Origin: Megalobrama amblycephala
Lineage: Eukaryota; Chordata; Actinopteri; Cypriniformes; Xenocyprididae
Assembly (NCBI RefSeq): GCF_018812025.1
Contig: NC_063049.1
Coordinates: 35,469,447-35,533,446 of the forward strand
DNA: 64,000 bases
Direction: 5' to 3'
Positions 1 through 48,300 of this stretch are shown piece by piece; positions within the stretch are counted from its first letter, which is position 1, and the number at the start of each line of letters is the position of its first letter. The notes below the pieces were generated by a model, which saw only the letters and a program-made list of their open reading frames with translations, was not told where the DNA came from and searched no databases. A program made the translations under genes and the position numbers.

Positions 1-564
1 CGTTCATAACCACTTCTTTTGATCTTCAGCGCATCCGTAACCTCGGCTCACGGCAATTTCGCTTGCAGCTTAGAAGGAAGATGTTGATCAACTGCACTTT
101 GAGAAGCACTTAAACCAATAAGAACCTCTAGACAGACTCTGAGCCGCTTTCAGCCCACATTCGCTGAAGATTTTTCTGTATCGTCGCAACACATCTGTGC
201 AGAGACCTAATACAGCACAATGTTACAGCAACGACCATCATTCAGGTTTAACTAACGCATAGCTTATGGATCCCCTTTAAAACAGGCACCCACTTCCCTG
301 ATTCCCCTTCTTTCTTTCTTTTTTTTTTCTCGATGATGAATACCAGTCATTAATTCAATAGGAACTTCACCAAGCACCTGTGATTTATCATAGGTATTTT
401 TCCCCTCCAAGAGAATTCAATGCCTTTAACCTTTTGGACTCTGTTTCTAAGCACTGATGGATGAGCTACTTAATAACAGATCTGCAGATTTGGTAATGAG
501 ACGACAATGAATGCAATAGCGTGACCGCCAAAGGTACTAGATATATATATATATATTGTGCTAG

Positions 565-596
<32 letters not shown>

Positions 597-1464
597 TCCC
601 CCACTGCCTTTTACTTCATCTTTGGGGTCTCTTGTCTCTCTCTAGCTCAAGGTAGAAGCCAAGGCTTGTCCAATAAGTCAGCAAATCATTAGGTCTCAAT
701 TGAAATAATGAACCTTAAAAGTCTATAAATGACATACAGCAGATGACAAACGATTATTAAACAGTCCCTAAGGTCTTTTTTACACTGGACATTTATTACA
801 GCTCTGAGCATATAAAAAACAGATGTTGTGTAGCATCATCTAACACAGAGACAGGGTGATACTAAAAGATCAGAGCGTGCAGATGAGTACACAAGCTGTC
901 ATGAGCCAGACTGTGAAGCACTAAGCACCAAACATGACCCACAGCTACAAGCAAAGCTTAGGCTTATGCAAGCAGGCGATCTTTTTGTTTCCATGGCTTC
1001 TCTTCTTCTTTTTGTCCTAAGCCTGCCCATCCCAATGGGCGCAAGGCGCATTCCTTTCTAAAATCACTGACTAGACGAGGATTTCTGAGCTAAACTGCCC
1101 TCTGCTGTAGTTCAAGATACATCTACTGCAGCACCAAAACTATGACATTTACTTCAACATGAGCTTTGGGAAACTCAATCATTCAATTACTATACAATCT
1201 CAGATTACAATGTCATGATAGATGGCTAAACAAAACAATCATTAATGGGTAAATCTCACAAAAATATGTCCAGATCACATTTCAGCCTAAAAATCAAAAA
1301 GTGCACAATGAAAATGATGCCTATTTTGGGATCATTAAGGATTTGTTTGCATTATGACATTTTTTAAGTACCTTTACATTTTCTATAACCCATCAGTACG
1401 TATTAGTTTTGAAGGTTTTTTTATTTGTATGTACCATATTTTCCAGAAAATAAGTCAACTATAA
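1..1464. other. No gene seen; AT-rich with microsatellite
   Basis: No conserved coding stretch is visible on either strand. The stretch is mixed, AT-rich sequence with an interrupted (AT)n tract at 540-596. It lies beyond the 3' end of BARD1. Confidence 0.5.
540..596. repeat. (AT)n microsatellite, interrupted
   Basis: Two AT runs are separated by a short TTGTGCTAG-type interruption. Confidence 0.9.
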
Positions 1465-1723
1465 GGCCCTGTTTATACTAGTGCATTTTCGTTTTAAAAC
1501 GCATAACTTTTGCTATGGTTACGCCTGTCGTTTACACTACACCTGCATTTTCGAACCTCAAACCACTTGTACGCGCATACCCAGTGTGCATGAACGGTCA
1601 TTTGACATGCGTTTTCGATCGTGTAGTGTAGATGGAGAATGTTTCTGAAACACTGTGGAAACGCCAGTGTAGACGAGGATCATTTTCTTTTTAAAACGAA
1701 AACTTGCTAGTGTAAATGGGGCC
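1465..1723. mobile_element. MITE with GGCCC termini
   Basis: Left end GGCCCTGTTTATACTAG and right end, read in reverse, GGCCCCATTTACACTAG form terminal inverted repeats about 35 bases long that also share the segment TTTTCGTTTTAAAA. There is no coding capacity. It is a short non-autonomous DNA transposon, probably hAT-related by its ends; a target duplication was not resolved. Confidence 0.75.
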
Positions 1724-2977
1724 TAAATTGCACCGGGTCAAAGCTTCATTATTGAGAAAAAACAAAGAAAAGTCACATTGATGTATGCAGTAAGTCACAT
1801 TTTATTACATTCAGAAATCTGTAAAATACAGGTAAATAAAGCAAAACTTTTACAAACATACACTATAAACTTGTATTTTAGGTCCCATCACAAAATCCCA
1901 CCACAAATACTTTACATTTAACAGTAATTCCCATTCTATTATTCTCAACATTGAATCTTATTATATTAGCATTTTTAAAGAAATATTTGTTACTACTATT
2001 AATTCTACCATTAAGTATAAATATTAAAAGTTGAAAGATGTTTCTCTCTTTTTTTCTCATTATGGTAATAAGAATTTAGGGAAGGAATTTGCTTAATTGA
2101 CAAAATAATATTGTAAAAATTGCCTTAAAATACAATACAAATCTTAATGGTGCTAAAAAATAGGTTTGATGTTCTTTATGCAAAATCTTTCTCTTGATTT
2201 TGTGGTGAAATTTGACCTGAAAATGTTCTTTTTACAATTTTTGTGAGAGTCACCCTAATATAATCAAAGTCTCAGCAGCTACTGAAACTAAATGTGTCCT
2301 GGAATTGTTGTATGGGATAAAACAGTGTTTCTTTTTTTATATATTAACCCTAAATGTTCATTAAACTGGACAGCTGTTCATTGTTTTGGCAGCATATCGC
2401 ACATCATGGGACATGATAATGAGAGATATCAGTGAAACTGTCATTTATTGATTATTTATTGACTGAAAGTCAGCTGTGGCACTTAAAACACCCATCTGTC
2501 CTCATGTACTGTATGATTCCCCCCCCCACTGTTTTCTTTTGACAATCACATGGAATTCACAATGACCAGGCCTGATGACGTGGAATACATCTCATTTGTA
2601 CTTTTTCCGCAGCGCCATTTTCCTGATTCATAAGCTACAGTGCATCCACTGAAGGAAGGACCGACTTCATCTGTGAAGAAATTGTGTTCTGCATCATGCT
2701 TCTAGAAAGACCTGATTCTCTGTGCACATGGCCTTCAATGTCTGTCAATGTCTCTACAATTCACTGTCAGTTTTTTGTAAAGGTGAACCATTGCTCTTTT
2801 TTTGAGACACTGACTAACTGTAGCTGGAAGCTGTGAAAGATTGTTCTTTTTTCTAAACAAAACTGTTATATGAACTTGTGCCTGAAAACAAACAAACTGC
2901 ATCTCTAAAGGAAGAGGAAAAAAAATACTGTTAAACAATCAGCTTTTCTTACTGACGGGCACTGAGGGTCATTACAC
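1724..2977. other. No gene seen
   Basis: AT-rich sequence with short chance reading frames lacking any domain. A C-run occurs at 2520-2528. Nothing else is recognised. Confidence 0.45.
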
Positions 2978-2981
2978 TTAA

Positions 2982-3328
2982 AGGGACAGTTCACCCAGAA
3001 AAAAAAAAAAGACAATTCTGTCATCATTTACTCACTCTTATGTTGTTGTGAAGTGGTATGACTTTCTTCTGTGGAGTATAAAAGGACAAACTGAAGAATT
3101 GTATTAATTTTCATTTCCATGCAATTACAACAAATGAGGAACTGAAGCTTCAAAAGGACCCCAAACCAAAATAAAAGCGAGGCGTGATTTGTCCACAATA
3201 TTCCAAGTCTCATAACCATGCACCAACTTTGTGTGAGAAACAAACCAACAGAAGAAACAGCTGTAAAGGTTTGAAAGAGTGAGTAAATGATGACAGAATT
3301 TCCTTTTTTTTTTCTCTGAACTATTCAT
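2982..3328. mobile_element. TTAA-flanked foldback MITE (GTTCACCC family)
   Basis: It starts AGGGACAGTTCACCC after TTAA (2978-2981) and ends with a reverse copy of the same motif before TTAA (3329-3332). The interior pairs with itself (CATCATTTACTCAC at the left, GAGTAAATGATGACAG at the right). The same family recurs at 15070, 57091 and, in variant forms, at 34723, 47000, 58124 and 59315. Confidence 0.85.
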
Positions 3329-3332
3329 TTAA

Positions 3333-5832
3333 AACTCATTTTACTCAATGATTATATATCATTTAACATAGTGCTATTATTTAAGATTAAGAATTATTAT
3401 TATTAATATTACTCTTATTTTATGGGACAGTACAAAGCCCAGGTGCCCTTCCTAATGTATAAACATGTACATATCTCAAAGCGTTTAATGTGTATTCTGA
3501 ATTCAGAGTTAGAAAGAGGATTAAAAACGTGTATTATTTATGAAAACAAAACTATTTTGTTAAATAGACTGAAAAAAAGTGTTATTCAGTAAAAAAGAAA
3601 GCCGGTGTATGGTTTTATTTCCCCCCCCCCTTCTTATCTTTTGTAAGCATATCCAACCAGCTCATCTCCAACCAGATGCACAAGGCATCTCCGATACTGC
3701 AGACATGAGCAGTTCCTAAATGCTGACGGGGCAGTATTTTATAACCAGCCATTCATTTACAGTGTGGAAACATCACATTCCTTCTGTCACAGGGATAGTC
3801 GGGCACATGTTCACTTTATTCTGCTATTGCTAAGAAAACAGACGGCGCACTGAGGTCAGAGAGCAGGAAAGAGAGGAACTCAGACCATTACTGTAACTCC
3901 ACCACAGGTTTACTCATCCATCATTGTCTAGGAGAGCATTAAAGTGCTGATACAACAGGAGGAAGTGGCACAAAGAAATGCTAGAACCCCCTAAAAGCTA
4001 TTGAAGAAGTGCAACCTTCATCATAACTAGCAGAAACAGTAGCCGGAACTGAATTGCTTCCAATCCTGATGGACCAACATACTATGACATCCATGGAAAG
4101 CACTATTCACACACCATTTTTGCTCTAAGCGATGTTTTGAATAAAGAGTTATTTACAAAGGATGTCTGTGATAGTGTTACATAAGCTCATGTGCCCACAA
4201 GATCATATATAATTAAGGGAAGAAATTAAATGAGGTGGTGCTGCTACTACTGAGGATCAGACTCTATTGATTTCATTTTCTTTCTACATCAGAAGGGATA
4301 TCAGCAGGCAGCACTTGAACCGCCAACTGGCAAAAAGCCTCAATAATGCAAAGGGGGGAAAACACCAGGTAGCAAATAAGAAATTTAGCGTAGCTACAGT
4401 ATTCAATAAAGGTATAATGCTATTTCATGTATTCTGACTTGTTTACACTGAGTTGGATTCTCATGCTAAACATGGCCAAAGTTTCAAAAGACGAGTTGGA
4501 CGTATTACGGAGTATTTCTGTGTCAAAAATACTCTTCCAAATCCTCATAAACTTTGTGGTCTTTTTTTTCCGAATATGTGCCTGTGTGACATCAGAAAGG
4601 TCGGAATTCCTTGTACGGGCACTTCTCCCGGAAGAGCGCGCGCACATCGACCAGAGCGAGAAAGCAAGAGCACGCCCATCAACGCTCGTTCAGCTTTACG
4701 GAAGACGTCAGCAGCGCTGCACAGGTCACAGGACTTCACGAAATCAACAATGTCAGGGAATGTCAGGGTTGTGAGGGAAAGATAACCTTGCTTCCCAAAG
4801 AACTCAGTGTTAAGTGGAGCTGAGAGTTTTATGCTCATGCATTACATTGACGCGCTCTCGATATTTGTTATTAAAATAACCATAGAAACTGATAGTTGAA
4901 ATCACTTTTTTATGGGTTAAAATGAATAGAGAATATCTTGTGTTTTTTCATGGCTGCTCAAGCCCTCAGGATTGGCACTTATGATTTCATAAACAAGGCC
5001 AAGTTCTACTCTGGATTTACAGATCGTTTGAAACTGAAAAATAGAGCGGTCACAGCGGTAATGATCAAGGTCACGAGTCGGAACCGCAGGGGGGTGAGTA
5101 AAACTGCTTCAATTGTCTGTTTTGTTGGCAATAGGTGCCTAAGTGCATATAATGTAAAAACACGAACGTAGTGAATTCATTTATTCATCATTCATTATAT
5201 GCTATATTCATTATAGTGATTAAAAAGTTATCCAGGGATAATGCGATGGTGTATTGTGTGTTTAAATACAGTTGTTTAGCTGAATATTGATAGCTTGCAG
5301 ACGACCGCTACACAAAACCTGCACGTACTCGTCACTCTTTAGCTCCGCTCATACGGCACACCTCCAGGTGCTCGGCCGTTTTCAGAAAGACTCGGTACAG
5401 CGTATCTATCTTTTATAAATATGATAAAAATAAAGACTTTTCGGAGATATGTTAATCTTGAGTACCTATAGAGTAGTAGTGCATCTTTCATGCGATTGGC
5501 AGAAACAGTGTGATACAAGTAAGTAAAAACAAAAGGTGCAGTGACTAGAAATGTTTATATTCTTCAATGCCAATATGCACCCAATATTAAAATTCTAGAA
5601 TACTACTTTTGTCTAAAAATAAACTGAAATGAACAGTTTAAATGCTACAGGTAAATTTAGGCAAAATGAATATGTTGCCAATGGACATTCATTTTGAGAC
5701 TTAAAAGAAATTAACAGTTAAAATTATTAGTGTTTAGTATTAAAGTTAAGGAAGGGCCAAGGCAAAGGTGTTATAAATGTAAAAATATGGATATGCACAA
5801 CTGAATATACAATGTTTATAAAATATACTATA
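3333..5832. other. No gene seen; CpG-rich island at 4590-4860
   Basis: Mostly AT-rich sequence. Between about 4590 and 4860 the sequence becomes CpG-rich and several overlapping frames stay open on both strands, but none has a recognisable domain or splice structure. I read this as the GC-rich core of an old transposon or a CpG island, not a gene. Confidence 0.4.
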
Positions 5833-5840
5833 TTTATGAA

Positions 5841-6691
5841 CAGGGCTTGACATTAACACCCGCCAACCCGCCAAATGCGGGTAGATTTCAGCTGTGGCGG
5901 GTAAGACAGCCACTCCCACTAGCCACTTTGGCGGGTTGAATATAATTTCAGCCTACAGCCAAATGAAAAGTAGCCAAGCTCGTCAGAGCTCGTCGTTCAG
6001 TCACAATTCTTTATCGATTAACTTGCGGTTAGTGAAGGTGGGATAGACGGAATCGCGCTAAATGACACAACAGAAGCGCTCGCGATTCAGTTCTCCTTGC
6101 GCCTGAATACACGCACACACAGATGTCAAAATGCATCGTGTGGAGTATCTCGCGTGAATACAGTCGTCTATGGCTTACGGCTAAGTGGACGTAAACAGGT
6201 GGGTAAAAACTGGATATGTGTCAGTATATGACGTCCATGCATTCAGCAGCCCCTAAGTAAATACCCCTCTGTCATTAATGTTAATCAAACATCAAAAAAT
6301 GTTAAATACATGTATACATGTATGCTAAATAAACATATGTATCTGAAAAAAATAAATAAATAAAATAAATAAATTACTATTTGTAATTTGATTCTTTGTT
6401 CTTTTTATATAGCCTAACAAAAATAACTGTACATACCTGATATATACAATGTATAGTCTTGATTTGGGTGGTCAATCTGCATTTGTAAGTTTGAAAGGGT
6501 TTTAAATCTTGTAAATCAAGTAAAATGACTCAAAATCAAGTAATTTAAGCATGCCAGAGTCAACTTTAATCATATAAAATGTAATTTCCCAACAGCAAAA
6601 TTGTGGCCAGTGAAAATGCTGAGTGGCTAGTAACTTTGGAAAACCACTAGCCACATTGGCTGGTGAGCAAAAAAGTTAATGTCAAACCCTG
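5841..6691. mobile_element. Non-autonomous hAT element with 8-bp target duplication
   Basis: The 851-base element starts CAGGGCTTGACATTAAC and ends with the near-exact reverse complement. It is flanked by TTTATGAA at 5833-5840 and 6692-6699, a perfect 8-bp duplication, the hAT hallmark. Subterminal repeats CCGCCAA and GGCGGG occur inside the ends. No transposase is present. Confidence 0.93.
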
Positions 6692-6950
6692 TTTATGAAT
6701 ATACATTATTTAAAAATGGATTTTAAAAACTGGCTGTTTTCAGATATGGTGCATAAATATACCTAGCATATCATTTTAGTATCATTAAGATACCATTATA
6801 GTCAGGGGCGCACATAACTTTTTTTGGTCTGGTTCTCAAGGGAGCACCTGGAGATGTTGCTTGGCACTCACACTTTGCTCTCCTCACTATCTTCTTTTCT
6901 CTCGAACATGGTAGACGATGATGTTTTTTTATTATTATTATTTTATTTAA

Positions 6951-9900
6951 AGCTGCAGTTCGTAACTTTTTTTTGGTTCAAAATGATCCAAAATACATTT
7001 TTGAGCAAGTACATAACCAGCCAGTGTTCAAAACTGTCTCCTTATCTTAGCCCGATTCACAACGGTAAACTTGTAATAATGTTTTATAATAAGAGCGACC
7101 CGGTGGATTTCCGCGGGAAATTCGAGCATGCAGGAGTTCGTCTGTGCGTCATTACGTCACGTCCGTAAACAGAAAGGAAGGAGTCCTGTCCAGGCTAGTT
7201 GTAGCGGATCATTTATAGCCTGTTCTCACAGCAGCTGAAATAATTAAACTTATCATTTTGATGGTGGATTGTAATCCAGAAAGATCCAAATGACAATCAT
7301 CAGTGACAACTGGAGATTCACCTGTAGTCAAAAGTAAAAGACTTTGGACTGTTGAATGGCTACAGAAATTGAAATCTACAGGTAAAGCTAATATACACAT
7401 AGTCATAGCAATGCTGATGTTGTTAACATTAACAATTTGAGAACAATATAACAGTAATAATAATTTGCACGGTTTGGCATGATCCGAGCTAAGCAATCGT
7501 TAGATTTAATCATCATTGGCAGCGCAATTTATTGTAGGCCTAATCAGGCATGAAAACGGGTCAGGGGTGAAAAAGGTGAGAAGGATATTACCCCTCTAGG
7601 GGGGTCTGGGGTCATGCTCCCCCAGAAGAAAAATTTAAATATTCCATACTTTAAAGCATCAATCTGATGCATTTTGAGATGCTTTTTTTGCCAACCTGGG
7701 GAGAGCTGGAGAAACTTAACTTCAGCCATGAGTCAAAAATTATTATGGCCTCCTTACTAAGTATTATGAACGGGGATCGAGTGGGAATTTTTATTGGTGT
7801 CGATTTTCAGTCTCTTTTTAATGATAGGCTTTACGCATCTGTCAATCATCCCCACTTGCTATTTGGGGGAAGAACCTAGCGCTGTGATTGGTGGGACTCT
7901 TCTTTTGCTGTTGCTTGATTTGAGGACTGCGCGTGCACAGAGGCATCACCAGGTGTTTGCGTAGTTTAGAGTGACAAATCGTACCAGTGTACTTTGAAGT
8001 CAAAATGCGTATCCACTACGCAAATTGCGTACAGGTTGGCAGGTCTGCTTATTGATAGAACGGTGGACCACTTTACCTTCTGCCTTGTCAGTCCCCTCAC
8101 CTCAAAATCTACCTCCTCAAATACGGTATAATTTTATAATAATTTTCCACCGGAGCTTTAGCTAGCTGGCTAACGTTGCGTTCTCTTCTGCTGTGTTCAT
8201 TGATTCAATTCATCAAGCTGTAGCTAACGTTAGCTAAGTCTATGTCAACAGAGCTCCTGGGTAACTTAACTTAGATATTCAATTCAATTCAATTCAAATT
8301 TATTTGTATAGCGCTTTTCACGATACATATAATTTCAAAGCAGCTTTACAGAAAATGGATGTCAACATTACAATTTAAAGAATGTAGTTAGCAAATAATA
8401 TACTTTAGGTAATTAATTACAATCACTGTTAGCAGTTTAACTGAAGGTAGAAGCAAAGAGCTCCTGGAAAATGAATTACATTAACAATAAATTAGGATAT
8501 AGAGATTGTGCAATGTGAATGTTGATCCAGATGATTGCGTCTTCTGAAGTCCTCGCAGGAGCTGGCGCCGTCTCTTCACAGGTGATGGTTGTCTGAGGTC
8601 TTCTTAAGAGGCTGGATCCAAACTGAAGCTGAAGTCCTCTCTAGTCACCTCAGGGCGGGTGTCCCGAGGTAAAACAGAAAAGCAAAAGGAGAATAATTAG
8701 CGTAGCTGCTGTTCATAACTTTAAGCAAAGATAGTCATGTGCAGTTGATCTGGTATGAGATGCATTATGTGAATGCTTGGCTAAAGAGATGCGTCTTTAA
8801 TCTAGATTTAAACTGGGTGAGCGAGTCTGAGCTCCTAACATTATCAGGAAGGCTATTCCAGAGTTTCGGAGCCAAATGTGAAAACGCTCTCCCTCCTTTA
8901 GTGGACTTAGCTATCCTAGGTACAACCAGAAGTCCAGAGTTTTGTGACCTTAGAGAGCGTGAAGGATTGTAGGGCGATAGAAGATCGGTTAAGTACACAG
9001 GAGCTAAACCATTTAGAGCCTTATAGGTCATTAGCAATACTTTATAATCGATACGGAACTTAATAGGTAACCAGTGTAGAGATGATAAGATTGGTGTTAT
9101 ATGATCATATTTTCTTGACCTGGTAAGAACTCTAGCAGCTGCATTTTGTACTAATTGTAGCTTGTTTATTGAGGAAGCAGGACAACCAGCTAATAATGCA
9201 TTACAGTAATCTAGTCGAGATGTCATGAAAGCATGAACTAACTTTTCTGCATCAGAAATAGATAACATATTCCGTATTTTAGCAATGTTTCTGAGGTGGA
9301 AGAAGGCTGTTTTTGTAACATATGAAATATGATTTTCAAAGGACAAGTTGCTGTCTAATATAACACCCAGATCTTTAACTGTCGAGGATGGAGTAACAGT
9401 ACATCCTTCTAAGTGCAGATTGTAGTCTGAGAGATTCTGTGTACAGGTTTTTGGTCCAATAAGTAATACTTCAGTCTTATCTGAATTTAATAGAAGAAAA
9501 TTACTAGTCATCCAATGTTTTACTTCTTTAACACACTCTGTCAGTTTGGATAATTTAGAGATTTCATCTGGTCGTGATGAGATATATAACTGAGTATCAT
9601 CGGCATAGCAGTGGAAACTAATTCCATGTTTTCTTATAATATTGCCGAGTGGCAGCATGTATATTGAAAATAGCAGAGGGCCTAACACCGATCCTTGCGG
9701 CACTCCATAGTTTACTATCGTGATCTTAGATTTTTCCTCGTTTATATAAACAAAATTGTGACGGTCTGATAGGTACGACTTAAACCACCGTAATGCAGAT
9801 ATACCAGAAAATATTAAAATTATTGAAACCATCACTCACCAAATTCAGTCAGGTAAATCGCCGAGGCCAGGCGTGCTTTCAGCTTCTGATGGTGGTCTGC

Positions 9901-10160
9901 ACTGGTGATGCAAGGCCCTTCGCGTTAATATTTCCATGCACTCGCGCTCCCTTCTGGCACGCGCACCTGTTTGCAGTTCACTGAATATGAAATACAGTAT
10001 CCAGACCGGTGCGGTGACTGACAGCAAGCATTAGATTCATCCGCGCTGACGAGCTGTGCCAATGCATAACGCACGCACAGATATCTAATCTGCACATGAC
10101 TGCAATTGCAGGTTTCAAACAAGAGATGGTGACAAAGAGGAAAAATCGCGGACTGCAGCT
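6951..10160. mobile_element. TTAA-flanked element with AGCTGCAG ends
   Basis: It begins AGCTGCAGTTCG and ends CGGACTGCAGCT, an inverted pair of about 13 bases, with TTAA at 6947-6950 and 10161-10164. TTAA duplication is typical of piggyBac- or Kolobok-type transposition. The interior is non-coding except for an inserted LINE at 8277-9842. Confidence 0.75.
8277..9842 (-). mobile_element. L2/CR1-type LINE, 5' truncated
   Basis: The minus strand keeps an open frame of 356 codons (8765-9835) with reverse transcriptase motifs [15 protein letters not shown] and the catalytic [12 protein letters not shown], then the C-terminal block [16 protein letters not shown] and THLFSQAF usual in fish L2/CR1 LINEs. 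The 3' UTR ends in an (ATTCA)n-like tail at 8277-8297. The 5' half, including the endonuclease, is missing. The intact frame suggests a fairly young insertion. Confidence 0.9.
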
Positions 10161-10862
10161 TTAATTTACATTAATGACACAGACAACATCAAGAATATTA
10201 GGCTGCTGTCACTTTAAGACGGAATGCACACACGGACTGAATATACTGACACACATCCGGTTTCTTTCTCAACTGTTCGCTAATGACATAACCGAGAGAA
10301 TACTTGCCGAGACAGGTATTTTGACATAATTTTGTGTGTAGGTGTCCGTTCAAGTGAAAGTAAACGCAAAAAAGGAATCAATTCTATGTTCCAGCGCTGT
10401 CTGAAACGCGCCTCTCGCTCTCTCCGTGCGCGCGCTTCGGGTGTGGCACAGATAACAGCTCGCGAGTCCCGATTTTTACCTCTTCTTCCGCTTTTAAAAT
10501 CGTTTGAATGTCTTAACTGGCGAGACAAAACACGTCCAAATGATAAACTTTCACTCTATGATGGTTAAACTTAGCAGTTAATATGCAAATCACATGCGTG
10601 CCGAACTGTTGGGCAGTACGGATCATGGATTAACTGCGATCCGTTGCACCCCTAATAATTAAAGAACACACTTACCATCATGATTGCTATCTTACAAGAG
10701 ATGGAGAAAAATCCTACTCCAGTATGTAAACGTGTCCCTGTGATCCGGTCCCCAAAAATGTTGGTACTCATAAGCGTTTCCCTCCATGTTTTCTGGTGCG
10801 CATCGTTTTGTTTTGTTTTTTTACCACGCATGCGCACCAGTTATGTGCACCTCAATTATAGT

Positions 10863-12582
10863 TAATTATATATATTATAGTTATAGTCAATTATAGTTAA
10901 TATTATATATATTTTTTATATTTTCCATTTTCAAATTTTTTAAAATGTTGGAATTTTTGTTAAAGATTTAACAATTTTGCTTCTTGTCACTTTATATTAG
11001 TGTTTTTTTTTTTATTCATTTTATTTCAGTTTTGGTTTTAGGTATTTTAGTACATCAAGTTAGTTAAGAAGTTAATGTTTATTTTATTTCAAGTAATGAC
11101 AATTTTTTTTATGGTGGTTTTAGTTTTATTTGTATAATAACCCTGGTCAGATGATGCCTAAACTAGTCAAAAACAGTTTTTTTTTTACTCCAATACTATA
11201 AAGGATGTGCAAGATAAACATTTGAATCAGATGGGAACTAACCTCCAGAAGAAAATATAGGCTTGTACTAGACTAGACGTGAGACATTGCACTCTCTAAC
11301 TGAAATCCAGTTTAGCATCATTCAATAAATGTAGTGAAGAAAGCTTGTTTGGCAGCAGAACTTTCTAAACATACAAAGAAGATCATTCTTCAGTAGTTCT
11401 GAGATTTATAACATCATTTTATCATCAGCCTCTGTTTGGTACTATGAGTCTAGGCAATAATTATAAAGTTAGATCTCCAGTCTTTCCCTTTAATATAAAT
11501 TCCGGCTAAAAAGATGATCTTGGATGAATAGAAAAGCCAGCATTCATATTAAAGACATCTTCAGATATACTGTAAACCAAAAGAAACAGCCAAAAGATCC
11601 AGCATTGTGAAAAACAATGCATAATGAGTAACTTTGCCCTCAGGATTGTATCTGTCTGCACACGTTGCTCTGTAAAAGTGCATTTGAAAGCTCTTAACTC
11701 TTAGTAGCGAGATGATAAAGTTTGCAAAGTCAGGTGTTAAGAGTTAAGGGTGCATGTTTCCCTCTACCCACAGGACCCTCAATACCCTCCAATTAATCAC
11801 CCCACAAAACCCTGTCCACACCACTAATTGCCTCCCTCCACGTCCCTGCAGGACGAGGGCGAAGCAATTTAATGCGGCTCACAGCAATCAATAGCAATTA
11901 GGAGCATCCCTGACTAATCCCATTGAAAGCCGTGTCTTGGGAGATGGCCAAAGAGGACCAGAAATCTTTCATTTTTTAACCCTTGCAGAAACAACGAGCA
12001 AAGAAAACAAAAACTTGCATGTTTGAAAGCACCAATGTTTGAGAATTAATTGCTCTTTTTCTCTTTGGGTATCTTTTTCCATCTAATCTAAATGCCACCT
12101 CATCATCTGTGGAGGCAAAGAAAGCCAGGATCCCATTATCCTGTCCTGGTCTATATGAATACCATTTGTTTTTTTAAACAAAAGCTATCTAAGCAATTAG
12201 CACTGAATTTTAAAGTCTGATGAAGATGTAAGTTTTGTCTGGAGGAATATAAAACAAAATCCCACGAGATCTGAATGGTTGGCACACAAGTTGCGAGTCT
12301 GCTCAAAATAGGTCATGTATCCTAACAATGGCAAACGTTTTTATAATTTTCTAGCTTTCAGATGGCATAATTTGGCCTAGAACAAAAAAGAACAAGCACA
12401 ATAGACTCTAAAAAGCATGCAAATACTTTCTCCTAAGACTTGCCATGTGATGAGTGTTCAGGGGATAGTCAGGTCCTTTATTTTGCCTCACATACAAAAA
12501 AGCTTGATGAAAACAGCAATTATGATGTCTCTATCTTCAGATACGGATTAAAAAAACTAATTTCTTTTATGCAGAAAAAGGT
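10863..12582. other. Intergenic; no gene, possible conserved element at 11770-11945
   Basis: AT-rich T- and A-tracts to about 11200, then unique-looking sequence. From 11770 to 11945 several TAAT/ATTA homeodomain-type cores (AATTAATCA, CTAATTGCC, AGCAATTAGGAG) sit in non-repetitive DNA, which makes it a candidate non-coding element. Confidence 0.4.
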
Positions 12583-12588
12583 TTTATT
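12583..12588 (-). terminator. Poly(A) signal AATAAA of BARD1
   Basis: An AATAAA hexamer on the minus strand lies about 40 bases after the BARD1 stop, implying a very short 3' UTR. A second one lies near 12480. Use of either is not shown by the sequence. Confidence 0.5.
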
Positions 12589-12626
12589 TGATGTCATGAA
12601 GTTGAAACACAATAGTACAGCAAGGT

Positions 12627-48125
<35,499 letters not shown>

Positions 48126-48300
48126 GCCAAGAAAGAAACCGATCACCGATCACAACATTAATCTAAACAAGTGTTTTGCATGTTGCGCCAAGCCGCCAAC
48201 AGCGCAGGAAGCGAAGGGGAGGAGCTTAGCTCGGCGAACTTACACTCTGATTGGTCAGCTGGACTTTAGTTATGAAGTTCAGTTTGAAGGGCCTTCCTTC
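48126..48300 (-). promoter_or_regulatory. Candidate BARD1 promoter with CCAAT box
   Basis: Upstream of the exon 1 remnant the minus strand carries ACCAATCAG near 48250, a CTCCTCCCC GC box near 48222, and TTGGCGGC plus TTGGCGC near 48185-48200 that resemble E2F half sites. The stretch is GC-richer than its surroundings. CCAAT and E2F-like sites would suit an S-phase repair gene. This is inference; no TATA box is obvious. Confidence 0.4.

Larger units (their letters stand above)
6803..10854. mobile_element. hAT-like element hosting two nested insertions
   Basis: The left end AGGGGCGCACATAACT at 6804 and the right end AGTTATGTGCACCT near 10853 are inverted repeats. ATTATAGT flanks both sides (6795-6802 and 10855-10862), an 8-bp duplication as made by hAT transposases. 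Most of the 4 kb is the inner TTAA element at 6951-10160 and its LINE. The right portion of the host element is CpG-rich. No transposase was recognised. Confidence 0.82.

Noticed and set aside
4420..4838. Several overlapping open frames on both strands
   Set aside because: They overlap in a CpG-rich stretch, where stops are rare by composition; no homology, splice pattern or start context supports one.
1..12600. The neighbouring gene VWC2L, expected from human order
   Set aside because: No von Willebrand type C Cys pattern was seen on either strand.
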